Counted from the stretch's first letter, positions 46,330 through 56,334 are shown. The stretch: 64,000 nucleotides of DNA from Hymenopus coronatus (GCA_030762935.1 CM060897.1:109458176-109522175); one strand, 5' to 3'. Numbers and translations: made by a program. Notes: a model not told the origin generated them from the sequence alone.

Positions 46330-46391
46330 CCATAAAATGTAGATTGCGGGCTTGGACCACGGCATACAAGTTAGGAATCTACATTTTATGG
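46330..46391. repeat. Hairpin inside the minisatellite
   Basis: Perfect 16 bp inverted arms, CCATAAAATGTAGATT at 46330-46345 and its complement at 46376-46391, enclose a 30-base GC-richer loop. The sequence is foreign to the satellite unit. Confidence 0.8.
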
Positions 46392-46609
46392 CTCTTATTG
46401 TTTTTTTTACTATTTGTGTTATTTTTCTTGTATGCTCATTAGTTAAACTTAGTTTCTGCATATTTTCAATTAATTATAGGTGTTCAAATATTTGTGTTAT
46501 TTCATTTGTTTTACTTCATTTGTTTTCTTCATATTTCCAATTAATTATTATTGTTTTACAGCTCTATGTGTTATCTCTATGTATGTATATTAGTTTCACT
46601 TATTTCTGT

Positions 46610-46815
46610 ACCGCACCGTACCACTCGCTTCTCACCTAGGCGGCCCGGATTCGATCCCAAGCGACCGCATATGGGATTTTTGGTGGACAAAGCGGCGGAG
46701 GGGCGGGGTTTCTCCAGGTTCCCCCGCTATCGCATTCCACCGGTGCTCTATGTGTCATCAGTGTCATCACTTGCGATGCCATTGAAGTAAAGTGGGTGTT
46801 AAACATTATAAAAAA
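46610..46815 (+). mobile_element. SINE-A copy in the minisatellite
   Basis: The head is partly deleted (CCGCACCGTACCACTCGC). GGATTCGATCCC, GGTGGACAAAGCGGCG and the tail GTGGGTGTTAAACATT follow. Exact 9 bp target copies TATTTCTGT lie at 46601-46609 and 46816-46824. Confidence 0.9.
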
Positions 46816-47710
46816 TATTTCTGTTTATTTTCATTTAATTCTTATTGATATTCATATTTAAACTATTCTCTTAGTTTCTGCATATTTTCAAGTATTATTG
46901 TTATTCTAATATTAGTGTTATTTCTATCGTATGTTCATTAGCTTTTTCAATCAATAATTGCTATTCTTGTTTTAAAATTGGTGTTATTTAAAGCCAATGT
47001 TCATTAGTTTTGCTTATTTTTGGGTATTTTCATATACTTACTATTGTTTTTATAATGTTTGTGTTCTTTTTATTCTGTGTTCTTTAATTTCACTTAATTT
47101 CTGTGTAATTTCAATTGTTCCTTTTTTATAGCATTTATATTATTTTTAATGTGTGTTCTTTAGTTTCTCTAGTTTCAAAATATTTTCCATTCTTATAATA
47201 GAGGTTATTTCTATTGTGTGTTCATTAATCTTACTTAGTTTCCTTATATTTTCAATTTATCATTATAGTTTTTATATATGTGTTATTTCTGATGTGTGTT
47301 TTTTAATTTCGCTTAGTTTCTGCAAATTTCCAATTAGTTATTATTGTTCATTTATTTGGGGTTATTTAGATTGTGTGTTCGTTAGTTTTACTTAGTTTCT
47401 GTGTCCTTTCAATTAATAATTATTGTGTTTTATATTTGTGTAATTTTTATTGAGTTTTGTTTAGTTTCATTTAATTTCTGCATATTTGCAATTAAATGCG
47501 GTTTTATTGTATCCTGTTTAGTTTAACTTAGTTTCTCCATTTTATCATTTAATTATTATTGTTCTTATATTCGGGGTCATTTATATTGTCCACTCATTAA
47601 TTTATATTTTGAAATAATTGTTATTGTTTTTCTAATATTAGTGTTATTTCTAATGTATGTTTATTTGGATATATTTTATTTATATTACCATTGTATTTAG
47701 GGTTTTTTTA

Positions 47711-47790
47711 TTTGGTTGAGCGGAAGAGAAAGCTAAATAGCCTTAGCTTTGCCAAAATAAATAAATAAATAAAAACAGAGAGAGGGCTTT
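47711..47790 (+). mobile_element. Possible retroelement 3' tail
   Basis: GAGAAAGCTAAATAGCC and TTAGCTTTGCC are followed by (AAAT)n at 47754-47775. A short unique 3' end plus AAAT repeats is typical of non-LTR retroelement tails, but no coding part is attached. Confidence 0.35.
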
Positions 47791-47837
47791 GCTTTAACTT
47801 TCATCTCATTCTTCACTTCAACTAGAGTGTTACAGTT

Positions 47838-47839
<2 letters not shown>

Positions 47840-47878
<39 letters not shown>
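47840..47878. repeat. (CA)n microsatellite
   Basis: About 19 CA units. The 62-codon minus frame across it is an artefact. Confidence 0.95.
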
Positions 47879-47882
<4 letters not shown>

Positions 47883-47929
47883 GATGTAAACTTCAGTTAA
47901 AAAGAGAAAAAAAACTAACAAAAACCAAA

Positions 47930-47981
47930 CATAACATATATCTGAATCCTAAGTAAAGTACTTTTAGAAAACGATCCGTGG

Positions 47982-48015
<34 letters not shown>

Positions 48016-48016
48016 G
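47930..48016 (-). mobile_element. AHF internal fragment with (GT)n
   Basis: ATATCTGAATCCTAAGTAAA and TTTTAGAAAACGATCCGTGG match the minus-orientation sequence leading into the microsatellite, here expanded to (GT)n at 47988-48013. Confidence 0.6.
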
Positions 48017-48189
48017 TTCCATTCATATTTCTCTAGCTGTTGCTCACAAAACTTTCCTTACAAAAGATTTAAATACCTTAGAACTGAAACCAATAACTAG
48101 GATTTCTCAAGAAAATGTAAATGACATACATTTCTGTGAGGTAAATTTTTGTCTATCCCTTATGGTTTATTGGTTTATACAAAAGTCAT

Positions 48190-48383
48190 AGGACCGCGCC
48201 GTGACCGAGTGGTTACACCATTCGCCATCACGGCTAGGATTCAATCCCAGGTGATCGCATGTGCGATTTGTAGTCGCGTTCCACCGATATTCCATCTTCA
48301 CTTCATATATCATCAGTGTCATTGCCTGCGGTGCCATATCTAGTAAAAGCGGACGTTTAACACTATCAAAAACAAACACACCA
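48190..48383 (+). mobile_element. SINE-A copy with exact target duplication
   Basis: CGCGCCGTGACCGAGTGG, GATTCAATCCC and tail AGCGGACGTTTAACAC. The 11 bp ACAAAAGTCAT occurs at 48179-48189 and 48384-48394. The body is shortened by about 40 bp. Confidence 0.92.
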
Positions 48384-48416
48384 ACAAAAGTCATCCAAAT
48401 GAAGAGGTCTTTAGAG

Positions 48417-48621
48417 TGAGTGAGTGAACGGTGTTTAAGGGCCCGTCGAAAACTAGGTCGTTTGGGCCCGAAGTTAATAAAAAGGAAAACACATTAAAAA
48501 GAAAACTATAGAGTGAAAAGTTAAAAAGTGCTAAAAACTCTTACACAGGCGCGCACGAAAAAAAAAGGCCCATGTTATCCAAACAGGGCTAAAAGGTTAA
48601 AAAAAAAAAAAGCTAAAAACT

Positions 48622-48660
<39 letters not shown>

Positions 48661-48986
48661 GTGGTATCATGCGATAAAAGGCAGATTCTAAAAAGTTAAA
48701 AAGGCTAAAATTTCACACACGCATGAAAAAGGACAGGTGTCTTTGCTGAGGCCAATAGAGGCAACAAACCGGAGCACTTTATCGACGGAATTGGCGTCGT
48801 CGCATAAAACGGCAGGTAAAGCGGTACCCAGGCCGATGGATTGCCGTTCGCGATGGAATTTCGGACAATCAAGCAACACATATGCCACAGACAGACGAAC
48901 ATCGCAGGTCTGACAGATAGGAGCTGGCTCAGGCGTAGAAGGTGTGACCAATAGGCAGACGCGTAAGGATTACCTCGCGGCACCGG
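48417..48986 (-). mobile_element. LINE (Jockey/CR1-like) 3' end, 5'-truncated insertion
   Basis: On the minus strand the coding end reads REVILTRLPIGHTF, then after a frameshift PICQTCDVRLSVAYVLLDCP and KFHRERQSIG. This is the Cys-x2-Cys...His/Cys tail found after the RNase H/RT region of Jockey-like and related retrotransposons (recalled family pattern), ending FLTF with a stop near 48690. The 3' untranslated part has A-rich units with AAAAGTTAAAAAG repeated about three times and a CA run at 48625-48659. It ends in CACTCACTCA. Exact 14 bp target copies AGAGGTCTTTAGAG lie at 48403-48416 and 48987-49000. Confidence 0.92.
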
Positions 48987-49442
48987 AGAGGTCTTTAGAG
49001 GTTTTTCCCACAAAATTAAAGATACATTTCGTTTATCATGAAAATATCTTAAATATATGTCATTTGAATAAGAATCATTAGAGCCGATTTTGAGAAAATT
49101 TAAAATTTCAAAACATTTTCCATGTAAAGGGTAGTTGGGCTGAGAGTTTTTTAATGAAAACCTTTGTGTTGCATTTTTGGAAAATACTGAACTTAAATAT
49201 CAAGTTTTGGTATTTAACCGATTTTTCGTTTTTGAAATATGCTGCCCACAGACATCGACAGTCACAGATGGACATGTTTCAAAAAATGCTTTTATTGGAT
49301 TCACAGATCTGAAAATATGTATTTCCGGTGAAATCTCTATATCAAATTTTGAGTAAAATGCAATACCTTCTCTATAACCATATATTGTATATTTGGGCTA
49401 GAGAAAGTAAAAATACCAAATTTAGAATCAGCTAAAAAATTA

Positions 49443-49530
49443 AATGCCACAGCCGGGATCTGAATACGGTTCTACCGCCCTCCTTGAGGTTGCGCTAACC
49501 ATTGGGCTACTGTGATAACACATCTACCAT
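49443..49530 (-). mobile_element. tRNA-like SINE fragment, unclassified
   Basis: On the minus strand CACAGTAGCCCAATGGTTAG resembles an A-box and TTCAGATCCCGG a B-box. It has no counterpart in this window. An intact tRNA is unlikely because the acceptor ends do not pair. Confidence 0.45.
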
Positions 49531-49539
49531 GTACAATGG

Positions 49540-50262
49540 CTTCTCTGCCAACTATGTACATTGTACGAGGGCAATCCAGAAACTAAAGAACGATTTAGCA
49601 TAACTAAAAATAACAGTGAAAGATATCAACACAAAACTCTATTTACAAACTTACAGGACCTTACTCTATTTCTCAACGTAACCTCCATTCTCCCAAGACA
49701 TTTCTTGTCACATGGTGCCAGTTTTTTCATGCCGAAGTTATACTTTTCTACCACCAAGGAACTTATTCGTTTTTTTTAATGCACATAATGTTCAGGCAAC
49801 CAAATTTTATAGGCAAATGTATGGTGATAATGCAATGAACGAGTCTTCAGTGAGGAAATGGCGCATAATTTACGAATAATCAAGTAAGAACCAGTCTGCA
49901 CGACAAAGACCGGAGTGAAAGTTCATCAATCGTTATGGAGGAGTTGCAAGCAAATGTTGCTAAAAGAATTCAGAAAACCGGTGTTTCACTTTGGACACAG
50001 TACATGTCTTTTTGGATGAAAAAACATTTCCCAACCACTGAAAATCTCAAAGGGATAGTAACATATTGGAACATAGCTTTAGCGGTTCAACATTGAAAAA
50101 CCAGTACCATGAGAAGTAAATATCTTGATAACAATGACGATTATGTTGAGAAAAAGAGCAAGCTTTGTAAATAAAGCTGTGTTTTTATATATTTTTGTTA
50201 TTATTTAGTTATGGCCATTCGTTTAAGATCTGCAAGATATTCGTACATATGTACTAGAGAAA
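49540..50262 (+). mobile_element. AHF hairpin end split by a mariner
   Basis: GGCTTCTCTGCCAACTATGT at 49540 and TGTACTAGAGAAAGTAAAAG at 50250 are the two halves of a plus-orientation AHF terminus. The mariner copy sits at the TA in the middle of the palindrome. Confidence 0.75.
49564..50245 (+). mobile_element. Internally deleted mariner, second copy
   Basis: The left end is CGAGGGCAATCCAGAAACT. The right end is decayed (CTGCAAGATATTCG before TA). Compared with 4862-5454 it keeps more of the N-terminal region: GDNAMNESSVRKWRIIYE and, after a stop, SARQRPE. The C-terminal block RYEK, LDNNDDYVEK is present near 50110-50155. The DDE core is again absent, so both copies derive from a similar deletion form. 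Confidence 0.85.
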
Positions 50263-50267
50263 GTAAA

Positions 50268-51381
50268 AGCATTAGAAAAAAATCTGACACGTTCCAATCA
50301 CGTAACTTTCTTTACATCTCTGTAACAAATTATTGTTAATAATTGTATTCCTCTATCCACTTCGTGCTAATCAAGATAAACACCAGCAGAAACTGTGTAA
50401 TTAATTAGTTCCTTATAAGTAGAAGGTAAATAATGGAGTACACTAGGCTAAACCAACAGTCACATGTTTTAAAATGCGTGGTTGCTATGGGATTGAAATT
50501 CGTTTCTTTGCGTTGACAAGTTCCCGTAAGAGAAACGTCTAAGTATATTAAAACTGAAACTAATAACAAGGAATACCTCGAAAATGATCAACGCCACGAA
50601 AAAATGTATATGACACAATATTGTATGTTTGAAGGAGGTCTACATATTTTGTGTAATAAGTGTTTGTCTATCTCTTACGGTTTACCAGTTATGCAAAATT
50701 TAGTAAAATCCAGCCTAAAGTGCTCTTCAGAGGCATGTAAATATCTTAAACATAAGACATTTTAATTAAAATCGCTACAGCCATCTTTGAAAAAATTAGA
50801 TTTTTCGAAAAATATTCCATGTAAAGGGTAGTTAGGGGTGGGGAGATTTTCTTGAAAATCTTCGTGTTGAATCCTTGAAAGGTACCAAACTAAAATACCA
50901 AGTGAGGTATTTAACGTTTTTTTTCGTTTTTGGGCTATGCTGCCCACGAACACATACACACACACACACACATGGACATTTTTCTAAATTTTTTGTTATT
51001 CTCGGGGTCTCAAAACGTGTATTTCCAGTGAAATATCAGTATCTATTTTTGAGTACAATTCAATACTTTCTCTAGACTGCCTCCGTAGTCGAGTGGTCAG
51101 CGAGCTGACTTCTCACCTGGGGGTCCCGCGTTCGATTCCAGGTAGGGGCGGGGAATTTTTTTTAACAAGAATTATTCCCTATCCCCACAGAGTCTGGAAT
51201 GTGTGTGTGTGTTTGAAGAAAATAAAACGATTAAAATCCAACGTTAAAGAACCTACAGACAACGAGTTCTTGCTAATGCAAAGCCCACCTCAGAAGTTAA
51301 AGGGGGCTATACAAATGAAACAATAAAAAAAAAAAACTTTATCTATACAATATGTACATAGTACGTGTAGAAAAAGTAAAA
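50268..51381 (+). mobile_element. AHF repeat copy with SINE-C insertion
   Basis: It begins AAAATCTGACACGTTCCAAT shortly after the previous AHF end (tandem) and ends with ATATGTACATAGTACGTG and TAGAAAAAGTAAAAC. CA run at 50951-50971. SINE-C splits the hairpin arm. Confidence 0.87.
51075..51335 (+). mobile_element. SINE-C copy
   Basis: GCCTCCGTAGTCGAGTGGTC (A-box) and GCGTTCGATTCC (B-box) start the element. CCCCACAGAGTCTGG, a short GTGTGTG and an A-rich tail follow. Flanks ACTTTCTCTA (51065-51074) and ACTTTATCTA (51336-51345) differ at one base. Confidence 0.85.
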
Positions 51382-51474
51382 CGTTGATTTAATCAAAAAA
51401 CCAGATAATACATGCCCAGCGCGAGTTTACTAGATGAAGATAACTTTGTGCTTTGAACGCAGGATCGTCTGTCT

Positions 51475-51744
51475 TTATCTGGTTTCCTGCGACAATGAAC
51501 GCATGCTGTCGTCAGCAGTTCTTTCAAACTCTAAAATTAATTTTTTAAGAGCTGTGGAAGAGGACGCCGGTGTCACCGCTGTTATACCACTGCGTGCCTT
51601 ATCTGTCCGAGATGGAAGGTAATGCCACAGCAGGTTAAGTAGTTTGTACTCATCTACAGAATCTGTAAAGCGAGTTAGGTTTTGAAAATAACTACCATAA
51701 GATTCCATCAACTTTGACGCATTTACTAAAGTTTTTTCTTTGTT
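51475..51744 (-). CDS. Coding-like ORF of unknown function, possible exon
   Basis: On the minus strand the frame is open from 51744 (after an in-frame TGA) to a TAA at 51475-51477, with an ATG at 51708-51706. The product has MESYGSYFQNLTRF, DEYKLLNLLWHYLP, SRTDKARSG and a charged helical end. It lies outside identified repeats, has balanced amino-acid usage and is less AT-driven than other frames here. CTTTAG just upstream (near 51729) could serve as a splice acceptor. I do not recognise the family. It may be an exon, a retroelement or viral relic, or chance. Confidence 0.3.
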   Translation of the reverse strand, partial: NKEKTLVNASKLMESYGSYFQNLTRFTDSVDEYKLLNLLWHYLPSRTDKARSGITAVTPASSSTALKKLILEFERTADDSMRSLSQETR

Positions 51745-51869
51745 TCATTCCATATATATAATTTCTTGTAGCAATTAATATTTAAATAAAACAATAAAAG
51801 TATTACTTAGTATTTCCTTCAATTAAATTACTTTTGAACTTGTATTTTAGCTGATATTTGACAAAATAC

Positions 51870-52159
51870 AGGGTGTCAAAGTTAACAAGCATTTGGGGTG
51901 ATTTTAATACACTTACGTTTTTATATTATTTTTTTACTTTTGTCTTCTGACTGTCAAAGTTACCCCATAGCTAAATATGTTGACACCTTTTAACCAAATT
52001 TAGAATATATGGGTCGGTGATCAGAATAAAAGAGTTTAAAAGTTGAGCCATTAAGGGAGGAAAAGTTAATATATTTTAATCACCACTGAAAAGTTATTTA
52101 CCAAGACACGTCTTCTGCAAATGATATATAAAACAAAAACACAGATAATGAAAGCAAAG
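51870..52159. other. Flank or left end of the pogo-like relic
   Basis: CAGGGTGTCAAAGTTAAC at about 51871 looks like a transposon end. Related GTCAAAGT words lie at 51952 and 52826. No clean inverted pair could be drawn. Confidence 0.35.
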
Positions 52160-52720
52160 AAAGAAGAGTGGCACTCAGAGTCGTCACTGTTTTTACTGTC
52201 TTTGCTGTTCTCATTAAGGAAGCCACAAATCCAAATTTTGCATTGGATACATTCAATCCAGTCTATCTTCCCTGGATATGAAACAGATGACGTTGTTGAA
52301 AACTTTATGGACATTTCTGGATTGACCGTTGCTCTGGATGTGGTAATATTTGAATCTTTACGTACTGAAATGTTGCTCCTTTTGTTGAGCTTTTTTCACA
52401 AAATCTGGTCCAGGATAGCTATCTTATATCTGAAAACCGTAACATCTTTTCTATAAAGAGAGTTTTTCACCACAGAACGAATATCGTCTTTTGTGAATGG
52501 AAACCCCCAGTTAGCGACTGATGCCAGAGTGCTGGTAAGTGGTTTTTTATTCCTTGTCGCTGGCCACCTGGGTCATTCACATGCCTTCCAAACACCTGGT
52601 TTAGGAGCATACTAGTGGAAGTTTTAGAAGCCTGCATCTTTGACATGCCACTTTTTTACGGCATCCAACGCTTTTTGACGCTGATCCTGACTGTAAGTAC
52701 ATAGGGACTTGACTCAAATA
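52160..52720 (-). pseudogene. pogo/CENP-B-like transposase relic, catalytic core deleted
   Basis: On the minus strand: TYSQDQRQKALDAVKKW at about 52700 fits a Psq-type helix-turn-helix. VANWGFPFTKDDIRSVVK at about 52525-52470 and RKDSNITTSRATVNPEMS at about 52340-52310 fit the CENP-B-type DNA-binding region of pogo-like transposases. The next recognisable block, DWIECIQCKIWICGF near 52270-52230, is the Cys-rich C-terminal end seen in the same family. The DDE domain that should lie between is missing and several stops occur. Assignment is by recalled motif order. Confidence 0.6.
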
Positions 52721-52964
52721 CACGTTGATATTTTCTTGGCATTGTTCACCTTCTCTTGAGCCGAAACATCACCTAGAAAGACGAAACATTTTCAACAATA
52801 CATTAGAAAACAAGCAATTTATACGGAAGTGTCAAAGTCACCCTCGGCTGACAAAATCACGCCAGTGACGATACTTAAAATATATAGCTGATCCTCGATG
52901 ACTCGCAATATTTAATACAAAAACTTCCACGAAATATTTTCCGCAAATTATCCTTTTAATTATT
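52721..52964. other. Right flank of the pogo-like relic
   Basis: GTGTCAAAGTCACCCTCGG at about 52824-52842 may be its other terminus. Otherwise nothing recognised. Confidence 0.3.
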
Positions 52965-53036
52965 TTCTCTTCCACTTACAATGTACAGTAGACAGCATTG
53001 TATTCAAGCAAAAATTCTCTACCAAGATTCTATCGA
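52965..53036 (-). mobile_element. AHF hairpin-end fragment
   Basis: TTTTCTCTTCCACTTACAAT followed by GCATTGTATTCAAGCAAAAA and CTACCAAGATTCTATC matches the first ~75 bp of minus-orientation AHF. Confidence 0.55.
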
Positions 53037-53039
53037 AAA

Positions 53040-53345
53040 TACCAAGCCAGGTGACTTAGGTCCCACGCGACCGCATGTGAGATTTATGGTGGACAAGCGG
53101 TGCTGGGGCGGGTTTTCTCCGGGTACTCAGGTTTCCCCCGCCATCGCATTCCACCGGTGCTCCATCATCATTCATGTATCATCAGTGTCATCGCCTGCGG
53201 TGCCATAAGTAGTTAAAGCGGGCGTTTAACACTACCAAAAAAAAAGTGACTTAGGCCTTTCTTTTGGAACTGACATTCGAGGTCAGTGTTCGATTGCCGC
53301 AGCCAACCTCTCTGACCCATGGATTTTTCGTTTTCTTTTTTCTGG
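53040..53345 (+). mobile_element. SINE-E copy interrupted by SINE-A
   Basis: CCAAGCCAGGTGACTTAGG, then after the insertion CCTTTCTTTTGGAACTGAC, GAGGTCAGTGTTCGATTGCC (B-box region) and CCCATGGATTTTTC. It aligns with 37420-37560. Confidence 0.55.
53061..53245 (+). mobile_element. SINE-A copy, head truncated
   Basis: It starts in the body at TCCCACGCGACCGCATGTGA and includes CCACCGGTGCTCCATCATC and AAAGCGGGCGTTTAACAC. Exact 10 bp GTGACTTAGG lies at 53051-53060 and 53246-53255. Its body is very close to the copy at 27591-27841. Confidence 0.92.
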
Positions 53346-54064
53346 TCACTAAACAAATGCTGAGGACGTTTCTTCATTGCCTCGAACTTTCTATCCATTT
53401 GTTTCATCCAACCGATCTCTTTAAAAATTATGGGTGTCGACGCCGTTCAGCTTACAGTGGAGATACATTTGAGACACCCGTTATAATAATTTTGTATATA
53501 GAAGATACCAATCCGAGTTTGGGGTAAATGATACATTTTAAGTATTTTTGGCTGGTTTACATGGCACCGTCGGTATGTTATTTCAGTAACATGTCTCCCA
53601 GATCCAGTTCTCTACTATTATTGTTAACACTGCTCTGACAGGCAGTTTCAGAGCACCAGACAGGATTTCAGTGACGTCACAGCCCACTGAGTTGGAAATG
53701 TCTGAAGTACTCTGCAGTGTTGTATTAGATAGCCAAAATTAAACATGGAAGTTAATCCATGTTTGTCTTTCGATTCATATTTCAAAGTTAGCCTTTAGAC
53801 TAATTGTCCGGTTTTGTTTTCCACAGCACAGTGTTGTCTTAAATCATGTCAACCATTCCCACAATAATGGAAGAAAGAAAATATCAGCGAGTGCATATTG
53901 GGGACAATAAATCATTTAAAACCATCCTATTTGCAGATGAGCAGGTACTTTTAGCAGAATCAGAAAATATTCTAGCTGTTGTGATGATTTAAAATAAAGC
54001 GATATGAGAAAAACTGTCTATGGTGGCTGTGAGAGTAATATTAGAGCTAAAAGTCATACATAAG
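53346..54064. other. Unrecognised stretch
   Basis: No repeat match or sustained frame (longest 87 codons, 53264-53527, which crosses SINE sequence). Confidence 0.35.
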
Positions 54065-54360
54065 CTAACAGAACGGTAATGTGTGCTGTGACACATTCGG
54101 GAGGTCCCGTATTCGTACCCGGCAACTGCCAGGGCTGACTCATGCAATTTTCGTAGCTTCCACCGAAACGGGAGGCAAATTCTAGGGATAGTTTCTCCTA
54201 TACAGATATTATATCCATAATTTTTCCTTCGTTCCATTCCCTTCCCATCTTTCAGGTGTTTTCAAGGTGTTTTATAGTAATCCGGGCATAGGGTGCGGAT
54301 GCATGTCATAGAAAGAATATGGAAATAATACTCCCCGTGGACGCTAGAGGGATGCCAGGT
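54065..54360 (+). mobile_element. Possible tRNA-like SINE, unclassified
   Basis: ACATTCGGGAGGTCCCGTAT and TTCGTACCCGGCAACTGCC look like an anticodon/T-arm region. CACCGAAACGGGAGGC and TAATCCGGGCATAGGG follow. There is a single copy here, and the A-box is not clear. Confidence 0.3.
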
Positions 54361-54719
54361 GGATGGATGCTTTAGCATATCCAATAGCGAGACGGATCAT
54401 CTAGCTTAGAATGTTAGGAACTTCCGCGTGCCTTTGTGATCTGTCTCCCTGTGGCCTCTTGCGATTTTTTCACTTCATCCCTTTCCCTTTCCCTAGCAGC
54501 AATAGATCTGAGTTGGTCGCAGTGCACGAGATGTTCCCCTTGCGTTATATACCCTTTACTCTTTCAGATGCTTTAGATGGAAAATATCAATATATACAAC
54601 AAATATAGACTTAGAAAGTAACCTAAAAATATAAAAAATTAATAAAAAAATAGAAAAATAATATATGAAATAATATTTGAAAAAAAATTACTAAAATAGT
54701 TATTTATGACACAAGTGGA
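54361..54719. other. Unrecognised stretch
   Basis: The 65-codon frame at 54411-54608 has no recognised motif; 54610-54700 is A-rich. Confidence 0.35.
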
Positions 54720-55445
54720 AAAAGGAACATTGCTTTGAACACGGGTGGCATACACCTTTTGGACAGTCCTGAATATTTATATATATTTTAGATTACAAAT
54801 AGTTAGTTTACCTATTTCACGGGCTTTATGCTCAACATGCTGCGATGTTCAGCTGTTACGTTGCTTAGCATTAATGTTGACAACATGATAAGTTTCAGAA
54901 CCACAAAATCCTACATAAAGGAGGCACTAAAAATAATAAAACGATGAAAATCATGTTAAAAAACATTTTAATTTATTAATAGGTTACAACTTTCACTAAC
55001 AACGTTTTCATTTATTAAGAGTTTACAAGTTTCACTAAACTACTAATCCTTTGTAATGTTTATTGTATAATTACTGCAATTTGCCGTAGTTATTCTTTGG
55101 GAAGAGGAAGTGGAAGTATGTGATTTATTATTATAGGAATATTTTGTACGCAACGTAGTACTGATATCTTGACTTTCTTGGTATACATTTTGATTTTAAT
55201 CTGTCCGCTACTTGCAAAATTTCATCTGGCTCTGTACATTCCACGTTGAGGACATTCATATCGTCCGCCAATTTATGGATCGACAGAAGCATTCTATAAG
55301 TAAGATTCACAGCTTACTTGAATGAGTCCGTTGCCACATTCCGCAAGAAAGCAAAGTTGGCTACAGTGGAGTGATATTTTGTAACACTAAGTGCCAGCCG
55401 ACATTTGGTAAAAGCCTTAATTTTACCAACAACTGTCTAAAATAG
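54720..55445. repeat. Diverged tandem repeat, unit 1
   Basis: It shares, in the same order and orientation as unit 2: CACGGGTGGCATACACC, CTATTTCACGGGCTTTATGC, CATTAATGTTGACAACATGA, ACATTCCACGTTGAGGACAT, AAGTTGGCTACAGTGG and CATTTGGTAAAAGCC. It contains about 250 extra bases (54920-55190) with two ~35 bp direct repeats (TTTATTAA-AGGTTACAA type). The minus strand shows coding-like patches such as SVTKYHSTVANFAFLRN and SIHKLADDMNVLNVECTEPD, so the unit may be an old protein-coding element or gene copy. Confidence 0.6.
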
Positions 55446-55539
55446 TAATTTATTATACAAGGGGTAAGAAGGTGTTTTACATTGTTGAGTGGGAGCTCAC
55501 GAAACGAGGCCCTAGGCTTCGTTTGTAATCCTACAAACA

Positions 55540-56015
55540 ATATAAAACAACTTTAACACGTGTGTCATACACTATTGTTAGATAGTTCTCAATATTTATA
55601 GACATATTATAATTGTAAATTGATCGTATTACCTGTTTCACGGAGTTCATGCTAAATGGTCTGCGATACTAGTTGTTGCCTTGCTTAACATCAGTGCTGA
55701 CAATATGATGACTTACCAGTACAGATCGAAAACATTCTTTACAGCAGAGGCAGAGAATCAGTTGCAATTTTGCTCTCCCCGTCTGGTTCAGCAGATTCCA
55801 CGTTCATGACATTCAAATTCCGTCATTTTATGGAACGATACGACCTTTCAGGGTCTCAGCCTATTTGAATGAGGCCGTGGACGCATAAACCAAAATTGGC
55901 TACATTAGTGTTATAATTTGATAACACTGAGTTACAGAATTTTCTACTTTTAACACTGCTAACATCTGGTAAAAGACCTACTTTTAGCATCAACTGTCTA
56001 AAAATGACATTATTA
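55540..56015. repeat. Diverged tandem repeat, unit 2
   Basis: Counterparts of unit 1: CACGTGTGTCATACACT, CTGTTTCACGGAGTTCATGC, CATCAGTGCTGACAATATGA, GATTCCACGTTCATGACATT, AATTGGCTACATTAG and CATCTGGTAAAAGACC. By eye about 70% similar. On the minus strand LSNYNTNVANFGL corresponds to the coding-like patch of unit 1. Confidence 0.6.
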
Positions 56016-56334
56016 CTATATAATATCGCCTCAAAGCCGTCTTACCTTAAGAAAGTGGGTGTTCAGAGAAAGAACTAAACGACATATCGAAGCAGCCAAA
56101 ATGAGATTCGCAAGATCGATACTTGGCCTGAGCTTTAGAGACTAAAAAAGAAGTCAGGAAATCGGAGAAGACTATAGCGGGAACTAATACATTGCCAGAA
56201 TAATGTATCAATTGTTCAAAGAATGTCCACGGATTGTGTGTGTCATTGCTAGCATATTTTTCTGACCCAAAAGTAACTCGTGATGCACGAGGCAGAGACG
56301 AAATGAAATGAAACGGGCGCTCTTTAACTACCGT
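56016..56334. other. Unrecognised stretch
   Basis: A minus frame of 99 codons (56047-56346) has no motif I recognise and runs into SINE-D. Confidence 0.3.

Larger units (their letters stand above)
46080..47710. repeat. Minisatellite, about 65-82 bp units
   Basis: The pattern GTGTTATTTCTATTGTGTG / TTCATTAGTTT / ACTTAGTTTCTGCATATTTT / CAATTAATTATTATTG recurs roughly twenty times with substitutions and indels. SINE-A (46610-46815) and a hairpin segment (46310-46392) interrupt it. Frames across it (46352-46639, 47153-47395) are hydrophobic repeat products and not genes. Confidence 0.88.
48017..49413 (+). mobile_element. AHF repeat copy with SINE-A and LINE insertions
   Basis: GTTCCATTCATATTTCTCTA is the left end. 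About 280 bp are deleted near 48070. SINE-A is at 48190-48383 and LINE sequence at 48417-48986. The right end is TTTGGGCTAGAGAAAGTAAA. Removing the insertions restores the family order ...AAAGTCATCCAAATGAAGAG, then GTCTTTAGAGG... Confidence 0.85.

Noticed and set aside
46352..46639. Hydrophobic 95-codon membrane-protein-like frame
   Set aside because: Product of the AT-rich minisatellite; neighbouring units give similar peptides with stops.
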